From positions 1 to 50,135 of the forward strand of contig CAISZK010000073.1 of the NCBI GenBank assembly GCA_903889915.1: DNA of 50,135 bases. The letters are read 5' to 3'. Position 1 is the first letter of the stretch. Each line of letters opens with the position of its first letter. Below are positions 34,186 to 43,323 of the stretch, piece after piece. The DNA comes from an uncultured Bacteroidota bacterium (GTDB taxonomy: Bacteria > Bacteroidota > Bacteroidia > Bacteroidales > CG2-30-32-10). Below the pieces are notes generated by a model. The model saw only the letters and a program-made list of their open reading frames with translations, was not told where the DNA came from and did not search any database. The position numbers and the translations under genes were made by a program.

Positions 34186-36264
34186 ATGAAAAAAACATAC
34201 AAATCATTTTTGAGCAGGTTCATTTTTTCTCTCCTCTTCATCGCAGGATTCACTTCCGGACTATATTCCCAAACAAATGTTGAATTCGAAAAAAGCAATT
34301 TTCCTGACAGGAAAAAAGAGCTGAAAGCAGCACTGAAAGAAATTGAATTGGGCGATGCTCTCTATCAAACAGGCGGTGGCAACTACACTCTGGCGCTTGA
34401 TCATTATTTGCCGGCCCAGGGTTTTAATCCTAACAATGCCCTGTTGAATTATAAAATCGGGAAATGCTATTTTAATTCAGCAGATAAAACCGAGTCAATA
34501 AAATATTTTGAAAATGCTGTCAAACTTAATTCCACTGTCAGCCCTGACCTGCCTTATTTGCTTGGACAGGCATATCAGCTTAACCTGAAATTCGACAGTG
34601 CAATAACAGAGTATAAAGCTTACCAGGAATCACTCTCACCAGCAGACCTGAGACTTGTTGCAAAAGAAATAACGAAGAAAATACAGGAGGCTACATACGG
34701 TAAAGAATTGGTGAAAAAACCGGTGAATGTATTTATTGATAACCTGGGCCCATCAATCAACACCAAGTATCCTGAATATAACCCGGTGATCAACGCTGAT
34801 GAATCGGTAATGTTTTTTACTTCTCGCCGTGATAATACCACAGGAGGGAAAAAAGACCCACAGGATTTCAAATACTTTGAAGACATTTACACTTCTTACA
34901 ATGTAGGTGGTGACTGGAACCTTGCAATAAATCCGGGTAAACCGATGAACACTGAATTGCATGATGCAACCGTTGGTCTCTCCCCTGATGGACAAACGCT
35001 GCTTATCTACAGAGGCGACAATGGTGGTGATATTTATTCCTGCAAATTGAAAGGTGACAAATGGTCAAGGCCTGATGAACTCCCAAAGACCATCAACACC
35101 AAATTTCATGAATCAAGTGCAAGCTTTGGACCTGATGGAAGAACCCTTTACTTTGTTAGCAATAAACCCGGCGGATATGGTGGACACGATATCTATGTGT
35201 CGAAGATGAATGAAAAAGGAAAATGGGGTGAAGCTGTAAACCTTGGTCCGGTAATCAACACCGAGTATGATGAAGAAGGTGTGTTCATGCATCCTGACGG
35301 GAAAACACTCTACTTTAGTTCAAGAGGACATAACACCATGGGTGGTTTCGACATTTTCAAATCAGTGTATGAGAATGGTAAATGGTCGGAACCGGAAAAC
35401 GTAGGATATCCTATCAATACTGCCGGTGATGATTTGTTCTTTGTGCTTTCAGCAAGCGGAGTTCATGGCTATTATTCTTCATCAAAGGCCGGAGGATACG
35501 GGGAACAGGATATTTATCTGATCACGATACTCGGCGATTTTAAACCTGTAATCTCAAACAGCGAAGACAATCTTCTTGCAAGCCGCACCAAACCTGTCAA
35601 AGAAACAGTCATTGAACCTTCACTTGATCTGAAGACAAATAAAGTAACACTATTGAAGGGAACAGTGATGGACGACCTCACCTCTGCCCCACTGGGTGCT
35701 TCAATTGAACTTACAGACAATGTCAAAAATGAAGTAATAGCAACTTTTGAATCGAACAGTACCACCGGCAAATATCTTGTTTCATTGCCTTCAGGAGTGA
35801 ATTATGGTATCACAGTAAAAGCAGATGGGTATCTTTTCCATTCCGAGAATGTTGATATTCCTGCAACAACCGGTTATAATGTTATTGAGAAAGACATACG
35901 CATGAAGAAAGTTGAAGTAGGAAGCAAGATCGTTTTGAACAATATTTTCTTTGATTTTGACAAATCCACTTTAAGAACTGAATCAACAGCCGAACTTGAC
36001 AGGCTTACAAAAATGCTCACAGACCTGCCGACTTTAAAAATAGAGATCTCTGGTCATACTGATAATGTCGGATCATCAGCTTATAACAAAACTCTGTCTG
36101 AAAGCAGAGCAAAAGCAGTTGTTGACTACCTGATTAAAAAGGGAATTGATGCCAGCCGCTTGACGTATAAAGGCTATGGCTTCGATCAACCAATTGCTTC
36201 AAACGATACAGATGCAGGAAGACAGTTGAACAGGAGGACGGAGTTTAAGGTGATAAGTAAATAA
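34186..36264 (+). CDS. OmpA-family protein with TPR, PD40 propeller and CRD domains (PorE-like)
   Basis: This protein has 692 residues from ATG 34186 (ATG 34180 would add two). A signal peptide (to about residue 30, ending LYSQT) is followed by TPR-like helices (45-160), a beta-propeller of WD40/PD40 blades (about 190-450; for example GPDGRTLYFVSNKPGGYGGHD and HPDGKTLYFSSRGHNTMGGFD), a carboxypeptidase-regulatory-like domain (about 490-570) and a C-terminal OmpA domain (IFFDFDKSTLR, GHTDNVGSSAYNKTLSESRA, NRRTEFKV). This order is that of PorE, a peptidoglycan-bound part of the type IX secretion system. Several paralogues with other roles exist in Bacteroidota. PorE is a lipoprotein, and no lipobox is seen here. 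Confidence 0.88.
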   Translation: MKKTYKSFLSRFIFSLLFIAGFTSGLYSQTNVEFEKSNFPDRKKELKAALKEIELGDALYQTGGGNYTLALDHYLPAQGFNPNNALLNYKIGKCYFNSADKTESIKYFENAVKLNSTVSPDLPYLLGQAYQLNLKFDSAITEYKAYQESLSPADLRLVAKEITKKIQEATYGKELVKKPVNVFIDNLGPSINTKYPEYNPVINADESVMFFTSRRDNTTGGKKDPQDFKYFEDIYTSYNVGGDWNLAINPGKPMNTELHDATVGLSPDGQTLLIYRGDNGGDIYSCKLKGDKWSRPDELPKTINTKFHESSASFGPDGRTLYFVSNKPGGYGGHDIYVSKMNEKGKWGEAVNLGPVINTEYDEEGVFMHPDGKTLYFSSRGHNTMGGFDIFKSVYENGKWSEPENVGYPINTAGDDLFFVLSASGVHGYYSSSKAGGYGEQDIYLITILGDFKPVISNSEDNLLASRTKPVKETVIEPSLDLKTNKVTLLKGTVMDDLTSAPLGASIELTDNVKNEVIATFESNSTTGKYLVSLPSGVNYGITVKADGYLFHSENVDIPATTGYNVIEKDIRMKKVEVGSKIVLNNIFFDFDKSTLRTESTAELDRLTKMLTDLPTLKIEISGHTDNVGSSAYNKTLSESRAKAVVDYLIKKGIDASRLTYKGYGFDQPIASNDTDAGRQLNRRTEFKVISK

Positions 36265-36511
36265 AAAAATATTTTACCTCAATCATAAACTCACTCCATA
36301 TCTAACTTTTTAAATATTTATTTTTTAACAAACTAATTCTCTCTATAAGGCATCTTGTTGAATCTTCTGTTTTTTATAATGAGAATTTAAAATTGTAAGG
36401 AATGTCAACACAAAAGCTACAAGTTACTAGAGATTTAGGAAATCTTTTATTTTAGCGAAATATTAGATAACTATTAATTATAATGCTACAACACGTCATT
36501 TTCCGCATATT

Positions 36512-37165
36512 ATGCTTATTCGTAATTACAATACAACTTTTAAAAGAATTGAAAAGACAGATCTTGAAACCCTTAGATACTGGAGAAACTCACACGATAT
36601 TAATCAGTTTATGGAATACAGGGAATATATTACGCCCGAAATGCAATTAAATTGGTTTAACAAAATAAATAATATCAGCAACTTCTATTTTCTAATAGAA
36701 TGTAATGGTGCGAATGTTGGTCTTATTAATTGTAAAGACATAAATAACAATGAAAAGAAATTTGAAGTGGGTATTTTTATTTTCGAAAACGTTAATAGAA
36801 ACAACATTATTTTTCCAATTTCATCATTAGTAATTTGTGAAACTATAGCCGATTTTTTTAAAATAGAAACTATTGAAACTCATATTTTAACAACAAATAT
36901 ATCATTCTCCAAAATGCTCATAACTTTAGGTTATAAATTATGTGAGAGCCAGGAAAGGATATTAAATCAAAAATATTTTATTGAGAAACCTGATATGTTA
37001 AAAACATTTCAATATCTCAGAACTCATTTAGTTAAGGTGCATGGCGAACAAAAAAAAACCAAGATTATTTTTAACAATAGTGACTTGGTTGAAATAAAGG
37101 ATTTTTTCTTAAATTCCTATCATAGAATGCCAAACAGTTTAAAGCAAAAATATTCAATAAATTAA
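36512..37165 (+). CDS. GNAT-family acyltransferase (RimJ/RimL or PseH-like)
   Basis: This 217-residue protein has an N-terminal GNAT fold: TDLETLRYWRNSHDINQFM, YITPEMQLNWF, NVGLINCKDINNNEKKFEVGIFI and ETHILTTNISFSKMLITLGY, the usual order of strands with the W-R-N motif seen in PseH/FlmH and RimJ/L enzymes. It should transfer an acetyl or acyl group to an amine, for example an amino sugar. The last 50 residues lie beyond the domain. It is the first gene of the AT-rich right-hand region and is unaccompanied. The ACP genes 4-9 kb downstream could supply an acyl donor, but that is inference. Confidence 0.72.
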   Translation: MLIRNYNTTFKRIEKTDLETLRYWRNSHDINQFMEYREYITPEMQLNWFNKINNISNFYFLIECNGANVGLINCKDINNNEKKFEVGIFIFENVNRNNIIFPISSLVICETIADFFKIETIETHILTTNISFSKMLITLGYKLCESQERILNQKYFIEKPDMLKTFQYLRTHLVKVHGEQKKTKIIFNNSDLVEIKDFFLNSYHRMPNSLKQKYSIN

Positions 37166-37714
37166 ATATCATCGCTTGAAAATATATTTTGAAAATTTCT
37201 TTAACAACTTTAAGTAATATGGTTCTTTTTATTGATTTTAGATATTGTCAAAAACTGCTTGTCCACTTGAAGCAAGTTATATATTGATTAAATTTACTAA
37301 ATAGGATGATTGTTTTACAGATTATTACGATATCCTTATTCAATTGCTGAGTGAAAAATAATTAAATGAAAAGAGTATATAACAAATTAGAGGAACTCTA
37401 AAGATTGAAACAGACTTTATTACTTTAGTAAAAAAGATAGCCAATAACGTCTCTGACATTATTACTTTATTGGTATTGAATAAAGTAATAAAGTTTAAGA
37501 TATGGTGTTTTGTTAAGGTTACTTAAGTTATAAAGTTTTTATCCGGTATGATTAAACAAACCAAAATAAAACAAACTTGTAAGTCCACAGAAGTATAACA
37601 CTTTCAAATGATTAATGACTTGCTTGTTGTGGACAAGCAATTTGTCAAAATTATAAAAAAAATAAAATACTTTTCAATGAAATTGAATATTTAAGCGGAA
37701 TATAAATAAAAATA
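37166..37714. other. Gene-free gap holding a MITE-like element
   Basis: There is no coding frame of note. It contains an imperfect inverted repeat of about 35 bp at its two ends (near 37246-37280 and 37616-37650), with perfect cores GCTTGTCCAC (37257-37266) and GTGGACAAGC (37629-37638). It also contains an internal perfect 13-bp inverted repeat CTTTATTACTTTA (37415-37427) and TAAAGTAATAAAG (37481-37493). A small non-autonomous element or a decayed insertion sequence would look like this. Confidence 0.5.
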
Positions 37715-39100
37715 ATGAAAGTGGTAGTTTTCAATGGTAGTCCTAAAGGTGATAGAAGTATCACTTTAAAGTATGTTTTATACCTACAGAATAAATTTCC
37801 AGATATAATATTTAAAATATTTCACATAGTGTCAGTCGAAAACAAAAATGAAAATGAAATTAGAAAAGATATCTTAGAAAACCTCCTGTTTGAAATTGAA
37901 AAATCAGATATTGTACTATGGGCATTCCCTGTTTATATATTTCATGTTCCATCTCAATTGCTACATTTTATTGAGATTGTTCGAAAACAAAAAATATCAG
38001 ATGTTTTTTCCGGCAAATACGCTGCAATAATTAGTACATCAATTCACATTTCTGGCACTCTGGCAATAAACTATATTCACGCTGTTTGTGACGATTGGAA
38101 TATGAAATTTACGGGGACTTTTAACTGTGAAACTAATGATTTGCTCAAGTCGGTTTACCGTGAAAAACTGATATTTTTTTTCAACAGTATTCTTAATACA
38201 ATAGAAAAAAAGTATGAATTAGCCTTTGAATTTGCACCTGTTAAAAAACATGAGTTTATATACCAAAAAGGTCATAAAGTTATAAGTATTGATACTTTAC
38301 AAAAAAAAATTCTTATTATTACTGATTCCACAGACAAGGAAAGTAATCAGCATTTTATGACTGAATATTTTTCAGATCAGTTTACAGTTAGACCTGAAAT
38401 TATTAACCTAAATGAAATTTATTTTAAGGGAGGGTGCCTGGGTTGTTTGAAATGTGGATACGACAATCACTGTGTTTACCAAAGTGCAGACGAATTTACT
38501 GATTTTTACAAAGCGAAAGTGTTAATGGCTGATATTATAATTGTTTCTGGAGATATAAAATTCCGATATCTGTCTCATGTCTGGAAATTGTTTTTTGACA
38601 GGAGTTATTTTTTCAATCATACACAACCACTGGCAGGGAAGCAGGTTGGAATGATATTAACAGGTGAAGTCAGCCATATCGTCGGTTTGAAAGAAATGTT
38701 ATCAAATTATTACTTAATACAGGACGCCAATATTGTGGGATTAGTTACAGATGAGTCTAAAAATTCTGAAACTATAAGCAGACTACTTGGAAGTCTCGCA
38801 GATAGAATAATATATGCCGCGGTGCACAATGTTTTAAACACCTTGCCTTCGGAAGTTATTGCAATGAAATACATACTAGAAGATGCATTAAAAAATAGAT
38901 TTGGGTTCATAAACTATTCGGCCTATCGTTATTATAATAAAAATCATAAGTTTCAAAAAACGACGCAAATGTATGGTAAACTAGTAATTAACAAAATATT
39001 AATTCTACTTATCAGATTCCAGACAATCAGGAACTTTATCCATCCCTATTTCGTTTCTTCTATTTTGAAAAAATTCAATAAGCTGCTAGAAAACTCTTAA
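37715..39100 (+). CDS. Tandem flavodoxin-fold oxidoreductase with a Cys cluster
   Basis: This 461-residue protein has two NADPH-dependent FMN reductase-like halves. The first (1-170) begins VVVFNGSPKGDRSITLKY, an FMN phosphate loop, with the WAFPVYIFHVPSQLLHF strand-helix. The second (about 197-370) begins KILIITDSTDKESNQHF and carries GGCLGCLKCGYDNHC (Cys241, 244, 247, 253), close to the iron-sulfur flavoprotein pattern, then LSHVWKLFFDR. The C-terminal 90 residues are basic with a hydrophobic stretch and could touch the membrane. The double fold with only one Cys cluster is unusual. It may be an electron donor or quinone/disulfide reductase. The nearby radical SAM proteins would need such a donor, which is a guess. 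Confidence 0.75.
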   Translation: MKVVVFNGSPKGDRSITLKYVLYLQNKFPDIIFKIFHIVSVENKNENEIRKDILENLLFEIEKSDIVLWAFPVYIFHVPSQLLHFIEIVRKQKISDVFSGKYAAIISTSIHISGTLAINYIHAVCDDWNMKFTGTFNCETNDLLKSVYREKLIFFFNSILNTIEKKYELAFEFAPVKKHEFIYQKGHKVISIDTLQKKILIITDSTDKESNQHFMTEYFSDQFTVRPEIINLNEIYFKGGCLGCLKCGYDNHCVYQSADEFTDFYKAKVLMADIIIVSGDIKFRYLSHVWKLFFDRSYFFNHTQPLAGKQVGMILTGEVSHIVGLKEMLSNYYLIQDANIVGLVTDESKNSETISRLLGSLADRIIYAAVHNVLNTLPSEVIAMKYILEDALKNRFGFINYSAYRYYNKNHKFQKTTQMYGKLVINKILILLIRFQTIRNFIHPYFVSSILKKFNKLLENS

Positions 39101-39336
39101 AAATACCAATACTTATACTTGAGGACCTTGATATTAGATTATACTGTTTAAAACTTGAAAATTCGGAATAGTCCAGACAATGGTGAAATTAATCCGAGCT
39201 TTTTAGTTATATAGAGTACAGGAAATCGCAAAATTAATAGATTTAACAATATATCTATTTTAATTATTTAAAAAAGCATTAAGCAAAATAACTTTTTAGC
39301 GAAAAAAATCAATTAGAAAATTAAACAGTAAACATT

Positions 39337-40632
39337 TTACTTATAAACACTTCTATATATAAAATTAATAACTAACAACTTAGACGCAACATAAATATTT
39401 CTAATATTTTTTATAGTTTTGAAGTACATTATAAAAATATTTTTAAGACTATAAATATTTCTGGCGCCTTCAAAAAAAACTATTTCAAGGTGCTCTGGTT
39501 TGATATTTTTTGGTTGAAAAACTACTTTCTTCCAATCATATAATACCCAATCACAAGGATAATTATTACAAATAATTCTATTTTCTTTATTTAGTTTTGT
39601 ATACAAATCTGTAGCAGGAAATGGTGTTAATAGAGTTAGTTGAAATGCATCAAAAGGATTTTCTAAAAGAAAATTTATTCTTTGCCTTATAATTTCCTCT
39701 GTATCATTATCGAATCCAAAAATAAATCCAGCTTGAATAGCAATTCCATATTTGTGAGTAATTTTTAATGCATTTGCATATGATTTATCACCATTATTAT
39801 AGTTAAATTGTTTTCTCATTTCTTTTAAACAAGTCATATTTTCAGATTCCAGACCAATAAAAATCATAAAACAACCACTCCGCTTAGCAATTTTTAAAAC
39901 TTCCTCATCAAAAGCAAATTTAATTGATGTTTGGGTAATCCATTGTTTATTAAGTTTTCTCTTGATCATTCCGTTAAACAAATCAATTGTTCTTTGTCTA
40001 TCTTGTTCGTCAAATCCAAATAAATTATCATCCACAAAGAAAATCTCTTTCTGTTCTACTTTTCCAATTTCATCCAATACATCATTTATGGGCTTTTGCA
40101 AATAGTTTTTATCATAAATCTTTGAAACAGAGCAGAATTCACAATTATATTTACATCCTCTTGTTGTTTCTATACTGGCAATTGTATATTTACTATTGAA
40201 AATCTGATGATTTGCAGAACTAATCATAATTTTATCAGATTTATATATTCTTTTACAAACGCCTATATCAAAATCATTTAATATTTCCCTCCACAAATCT
40301 TCAGCATTACCTATAGCTATAGTATTAACATAATTTATCGCTTCCTCTGGCATAAGAGTGGTATGAATACCACCTAATACAGTGTGTATATTATGATTTC
40401 TATATTCAGCAGCTATTTGATAAGCTCTATTAATGTGTTTTGTAAAAGAAGTTAGAGCAACAAGATCAGCTTCTTTAAACTCAAAAATATCAAAATTTTC
40501 GTCAATAATTTCAATATCCCATTCTGAAGGCGTCAAATTAGCAAGAATACCTAAAGCCAAAGGCTGATGCATTAGTTTAAGATAGGGTCTGCTTTTATCA
40601 ACAGGATTTATCAGTAAAAGTTTTTTTTTCAT
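39337..40632 (-). CDS. B12-binding-domain radical SAM protein
   Basis: This 431-residue protein starts with a B12-binding-like Rossmann domain (1-140: LLINPVDKSRPYL, VALTSFTKHINRAYQIA, VLGGIHTTLMPEEA), then a radical SAM core with the cluster motif TTRGCKYNCEFCSVS (Cys160, 164, 167), FFVDDNLFG and GLES. The cobalamin-ligand DxHxxG is absent, as in many members of this class. Such enzymes methylate unactivated carbons or rearrange skeletons in lipid, cofactor and antibiotic pathways. It is read leftward, divergent from the acyl operon at 41501 across an 870-bp empty gap. The substrate is not predictable. Confidence 0.88.
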   Translation of the reverse strand: MKKKLLLINPVDKSRPYLKLMHQPLALGILANLTPSEWDIEIIDENFDIFEFKEADLVALTSFTKHINRAYQIAAEYRNHNIHTVLGGIHTTLMPEEAINYVNTIAIGNAEDLWREILNDFDIGVCKRIYKSDKIMISSANHQIFNSKYTIASIETTRGCKYNCEFCSVSKIYDKNYLQKPINDVLDEIGKVEQKEIFFVDDNLFGFDEQDRQRTIDLFNGMIKRKLNKQWITQTSIKFAFDEEVLKIAKRSGCFMIFIGLESENMTCLKEMRKQFNYNNGDKSYANALKITHKYGIAIQAGFIFGFDNDTEEIIRQRINFLLENPFDAFQLTLLTPFPATDLYTKLNKENRIICNNYPCDWVLYDWKKVVFQPKNIKPEHLEIVFFEGARNIYSLKNIFIMYFKTIKNIRNIYVASKLLVINFIYRSVYK

Positions 40633-41500
40633 TTCTGAATATGGTATCTTAAATTATCACTACAATATTATATTTTCATTCTAATCACTACTTAAAATTC
40701 AATTCTAAAATTACAAATTCTCAGATCACAAATTTTATTAATAAATCACAATTGAGCCCACTCCGAAAATGAATAATTGCGAAAAATACCACTAAAACAC
40801 TAAGACTCGAAAAAACACAAAAGACAAGTTTTTAATAAATTAGAATTTCGTGTAATTTAGTGTTTTTATGCTTTTGTGCTTTTGTGGTAAAAAATGACTT
40901 TTCGGAGAAGCCTCCCAATTCTAACTTTTACAAATTACTTTCTCGCCACTTCTATTGTAAAGTTAATAAACATAATGCATTATACACCTTCTCGAAAATA
41001 CCCTTCAACAACAAATTATATTTTGGAAATGTAAAATATCATACTACAAATTAGTCAAACTCAAATTTGCACAAGCATTAGTATGAAAATTAAGTAAATT
41101 AGCTACTTATACTATTCAACGTTAAGATATTAATTTTATAAAAAGAATATTAATTATAAGTCCTCAAAAATTTTTGCGAAGTTATAAAAAATTATTTAAT
41201 TTTGTGAAATTTTTTGATTGCAAATTTTGCTGAAATATATTTTTCATTTTCACAGCCATAAAATCCAAAAACTATTTTGCTAATATCTGATTATTAGTGC
41301 ATAAATAAATCATACAAAATTGTCACATAGTGAAAAGCCATTCTGAAACTCGCAAAAAGCAGCTTCGCTTATTTCATTTTTTAATAAAACTTGTATAATG
41401 ATAAATTACAAGAGCCTTGTAATGTTTGATATATATGGTCCACTGAGGCAATTAAGAATTTTCATATTAAAAATTAAGTAAAATAGTGCTTTAAAAAATA
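40633..41500. other. Gene-free gap with a 147-bp imperfect inverted repeat
   Basis: The gap is AT-rich and non-coding. CTCCGAAAA (40761-40769) and TTTTCGGAG (40899-40907) are perfect partners. Between them AAAACACTAA (40794-40803) pairs with TTAGTGTTTT (40857-40866), and ACCAC/GTGGT also match. The remaining 600 bp showed no gene and no consensus promoter that I could pick out. Confidence 0.4.
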
Positions 41501-41803
41501 ATGAAAACTAAAATTAAATTCAAAATTGATGAAATCATTAAATTATGCGTCAATGACTATCTTGTATCAGTAGGTGAGCCAAATATAATTACAAATAAAA
41601 CTGTTCTATTTGGATCTGGGGCACTATTAGATTCAATGGGACTTGTCAATGTAATTATTGACATTGAGACATCTTTAAAAAAAATAAATTATCCAATAAC
41701 TTTAACTTCAGAGAAAGCATTTTCATTGAAACATAGCCCTTTCAAAAGCGTACATTCTTTATCGAATTATATATATATAGAAATCAAAAACATTGAAAAC
41801 TAG
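41501..41803 (+). CDS. Acyl carrier protein-like (first ACP of the island)
   Basis: This 100-residue helical protein carries the phosphopantetheine site Ser45 in ALLDSMGLVNVI. The DSMGLV motif differs a little from the fatty-acid ACP motif DSLDxVE, which suggests a dedicated carrier. It is the first gene of a four-gene operon. Its end overlaps the next start by 11 bp. A housekeeping role is unlikely because the neighbours are not fatty-acid genes. Confidence 0.85.
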   Translation: MKTKIKFKIDEIIKLCVNDYLVSVGEPNIITNKTVLFGSGALLDSMGLVNVIIDIETSLKKINYPITLTSEKAFSLKHSPFKSVHSLSNYIYIEIKNIEN

Positions 41804-42629
41804 TATTGCAAATCATTATGATTATGTCACTAATATCTGGCCATTTATCCTGGGCAAACATTTTCATTATGGGTTTTACAAAGATAAATCAATAAGCCTT
41901 GATAATGCAACAGATAATCTTGTTTTAGAACTGTCTTCATTACATGAATTTGGAATTGACTCAAAGATTCTTGATGTTGGATGTGGAATAGGTCAGCCAG
42001 CAATAATATTACACTCAAACTACAATTGCAAAATTTGGGGAATCTCAAACAGTTTATCTGGAGTAGAGATCGCTAATAAACATATTAAAGATTTAGGAAA
42101 AGAAAAGGAAATAATTTTTGAATTTGGAGATTCTATAAACAACAAACTACCTGATAATTTTTTCGATTTAGCATGGATAATGGAAGTAACACATTTGATT
42201 AAAGAAAAAGAAGGCGCTTTATTAGCTGTATCAAAAAAATTGAAAACAAAAGGATTCTTACTTCTGAGTGACTTATGCATTACACTAAAATTCACATTAA
42301 AAGAAATTTTTGAATATAAAAACGAAATCGAAGTTCTTCATCAAACATTCGGATATTCTATTATAAAGTCTATTGATTTTTACAAAGAAACAATTTATCA
42401 CATAGGCCATTCCATAAAAACGATTAAAGACATTTCGGAAAATGTGAATCCTACAATTGAAGCCTGGAGAACAAATGCGATAAAAAATAAGGATCAAATT
42501 ATCAAAATTAGTAATGATCATTATTATTCACTTTTATTACAATCCTTTGACATCTTAAATTTCTTTTTTAAAAATAATTATTTGGGCTATTTCTTGTTAT
42601 ATTCACAAAAAAATGAAAATGCAATTTAA
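41793..42629 (+). CDS. SAM-dependent methyltransferase, class I
   Basis: This 278-residue protein has a Rossmann-fold SAM site KILDVGCGIGQPAIIL (about 58-73), then NFFDLAWIMEVTHLI (motif II/III region). The N-terminal HYDYVTNIWPFILGKHFHYG resembles small-molecule and tocopherol-type methyltransferases. The start is TTG at 41793, inside the ACP gene (11-bp overlap). It is chosen because the HYDYVT segment belongs to the family and no in-frame ATG precedes it. It ends 17 bp inside the SDR gene, so it is translationally coupled. The target may be a carbon or oxygen of the ACP-bound acyl group, or of its sugar acceptor. Confidence 0.85.
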   Translation: MKTSIANHYDYVTNIWPFILGKHFHYGFYKDKSISLDNATDNLVLELSSLHEFGIDSKILDVGCGIGQPAIILHSNYNCKIWGISNSLSGVEIANKHIKDLGKEKEIIFEFGDSINNKLPDNFFDLAWIMEVTHLIKEKEGALLAVSKKLKTKGFLLLSDLCITLKFTLKEIFEYKNEIEVLHQTFGYSIIKSIDFYKETIYHIGHSIKTIKDISENVNPTIEAWRTNAIKNKDQIIKISNDHYYSLLLQSFDILNFFFKNNYLGYFLLYSQKNENAI

Positions 42630-43323
42630 AAAAACTATTTTAATAAGTGGTACTTCAAAAGGAATTGGTAAGTTTCTTGCAGAATATTATTTAGGGTTGA
42701 ATTTTTATGTTATTGGATTTTCCAGGTCTAAATCAACAATTACTAAAATAAATTATTTACATTATATAGCAGATATATGTGATGAAAAAGAGGTGAATAG
42801 TATGATTTTTGAAATTTCAAAGAATAATTACAAAGTTGATTACCTGATTAACTGCGCTGGAATAGCATCAATGAACCATTCCTTATTAACCCCATACTCT
42901 TTTGCCGATAAAATTTTACGGACCAATTTTTTAGGTACGTTTCTTCTTAGCAGAGAAGTTGGGAAAATGATGATAAAGCATAAATTTGGCAGAATCATTA
43001 ATTTTTCCTCAATAGCGACAATCATTAAAACAGAAGGCGAAAGTGTTTACATTGCATCAAAACAAGCAATAGAATCGCTCACAAAAACATTATCATTTGA
43101 ATTTGCTCCTTTCAATATTACAGTAAATGCAATCGCTCCATGCCCCATGGAAACTGCTATGATATCTAATATGGATAAAATCAAACTTAATCTGTTCATA
43201 GATAAACAAACCATTAAAAGATTCTGTGATATAAATGATATTACAAATATTACCGACTTTTTTATTGACAATATGAGCAGTTTAATAACGGGTCAAGTTA
43301 TATATTTAGGAGGGGTTCAGTAA
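42613..43323 (+). CDS. SDR-family oxidoreductase (3-ketoacyl reductase-like)
   Basis: This 236-residue short-chain dehydrogenase has its NAD(P) loop SGTSKGIGK at 12-20, NCAG at about 80-83 and the catalytic set Ser133, Tyr146 and Lys150 (SVYIASKQ), with the C-terminal GQVIYLGG typical of FabG relatives. It would reduce a 3-ketoacyl group on ACP to the 3-hydroxy form. The start ATG overlaps the methyltransferase end. A second ATG two codons later is possible. The stop and the next start share TAATG. Confidence 0.88.
   Translation: MKMQFKKTILISGTSKGIGKFLAEYYLGLNFYVIGFSRSKSTITKINYLHYIADICDEKEVNSMIFEISKNNYKVDYLINCAGIASMNHSLLTPYSFADKILRTNFLGTFLLSREVGKMMIKHKFGRIINFSSIATIIKTEGESVYIASKQAIESLTKTLSFEFAPFNITVNAIAPCPMETAMISNMDKIKLNLFIDKQTIKRFCDINDITNITDFFIDNMSSLITGQVIYLGGVQ

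Noticed and set aside
40860-41054. 64-residue frame in the gap before the acyl operon
   Set aside because: It lies inside the inverted repeat and AT-rich spacer, and its residues (Phe/Lys/Asn/Cys mix) show no domain, signal or conserved pattern.
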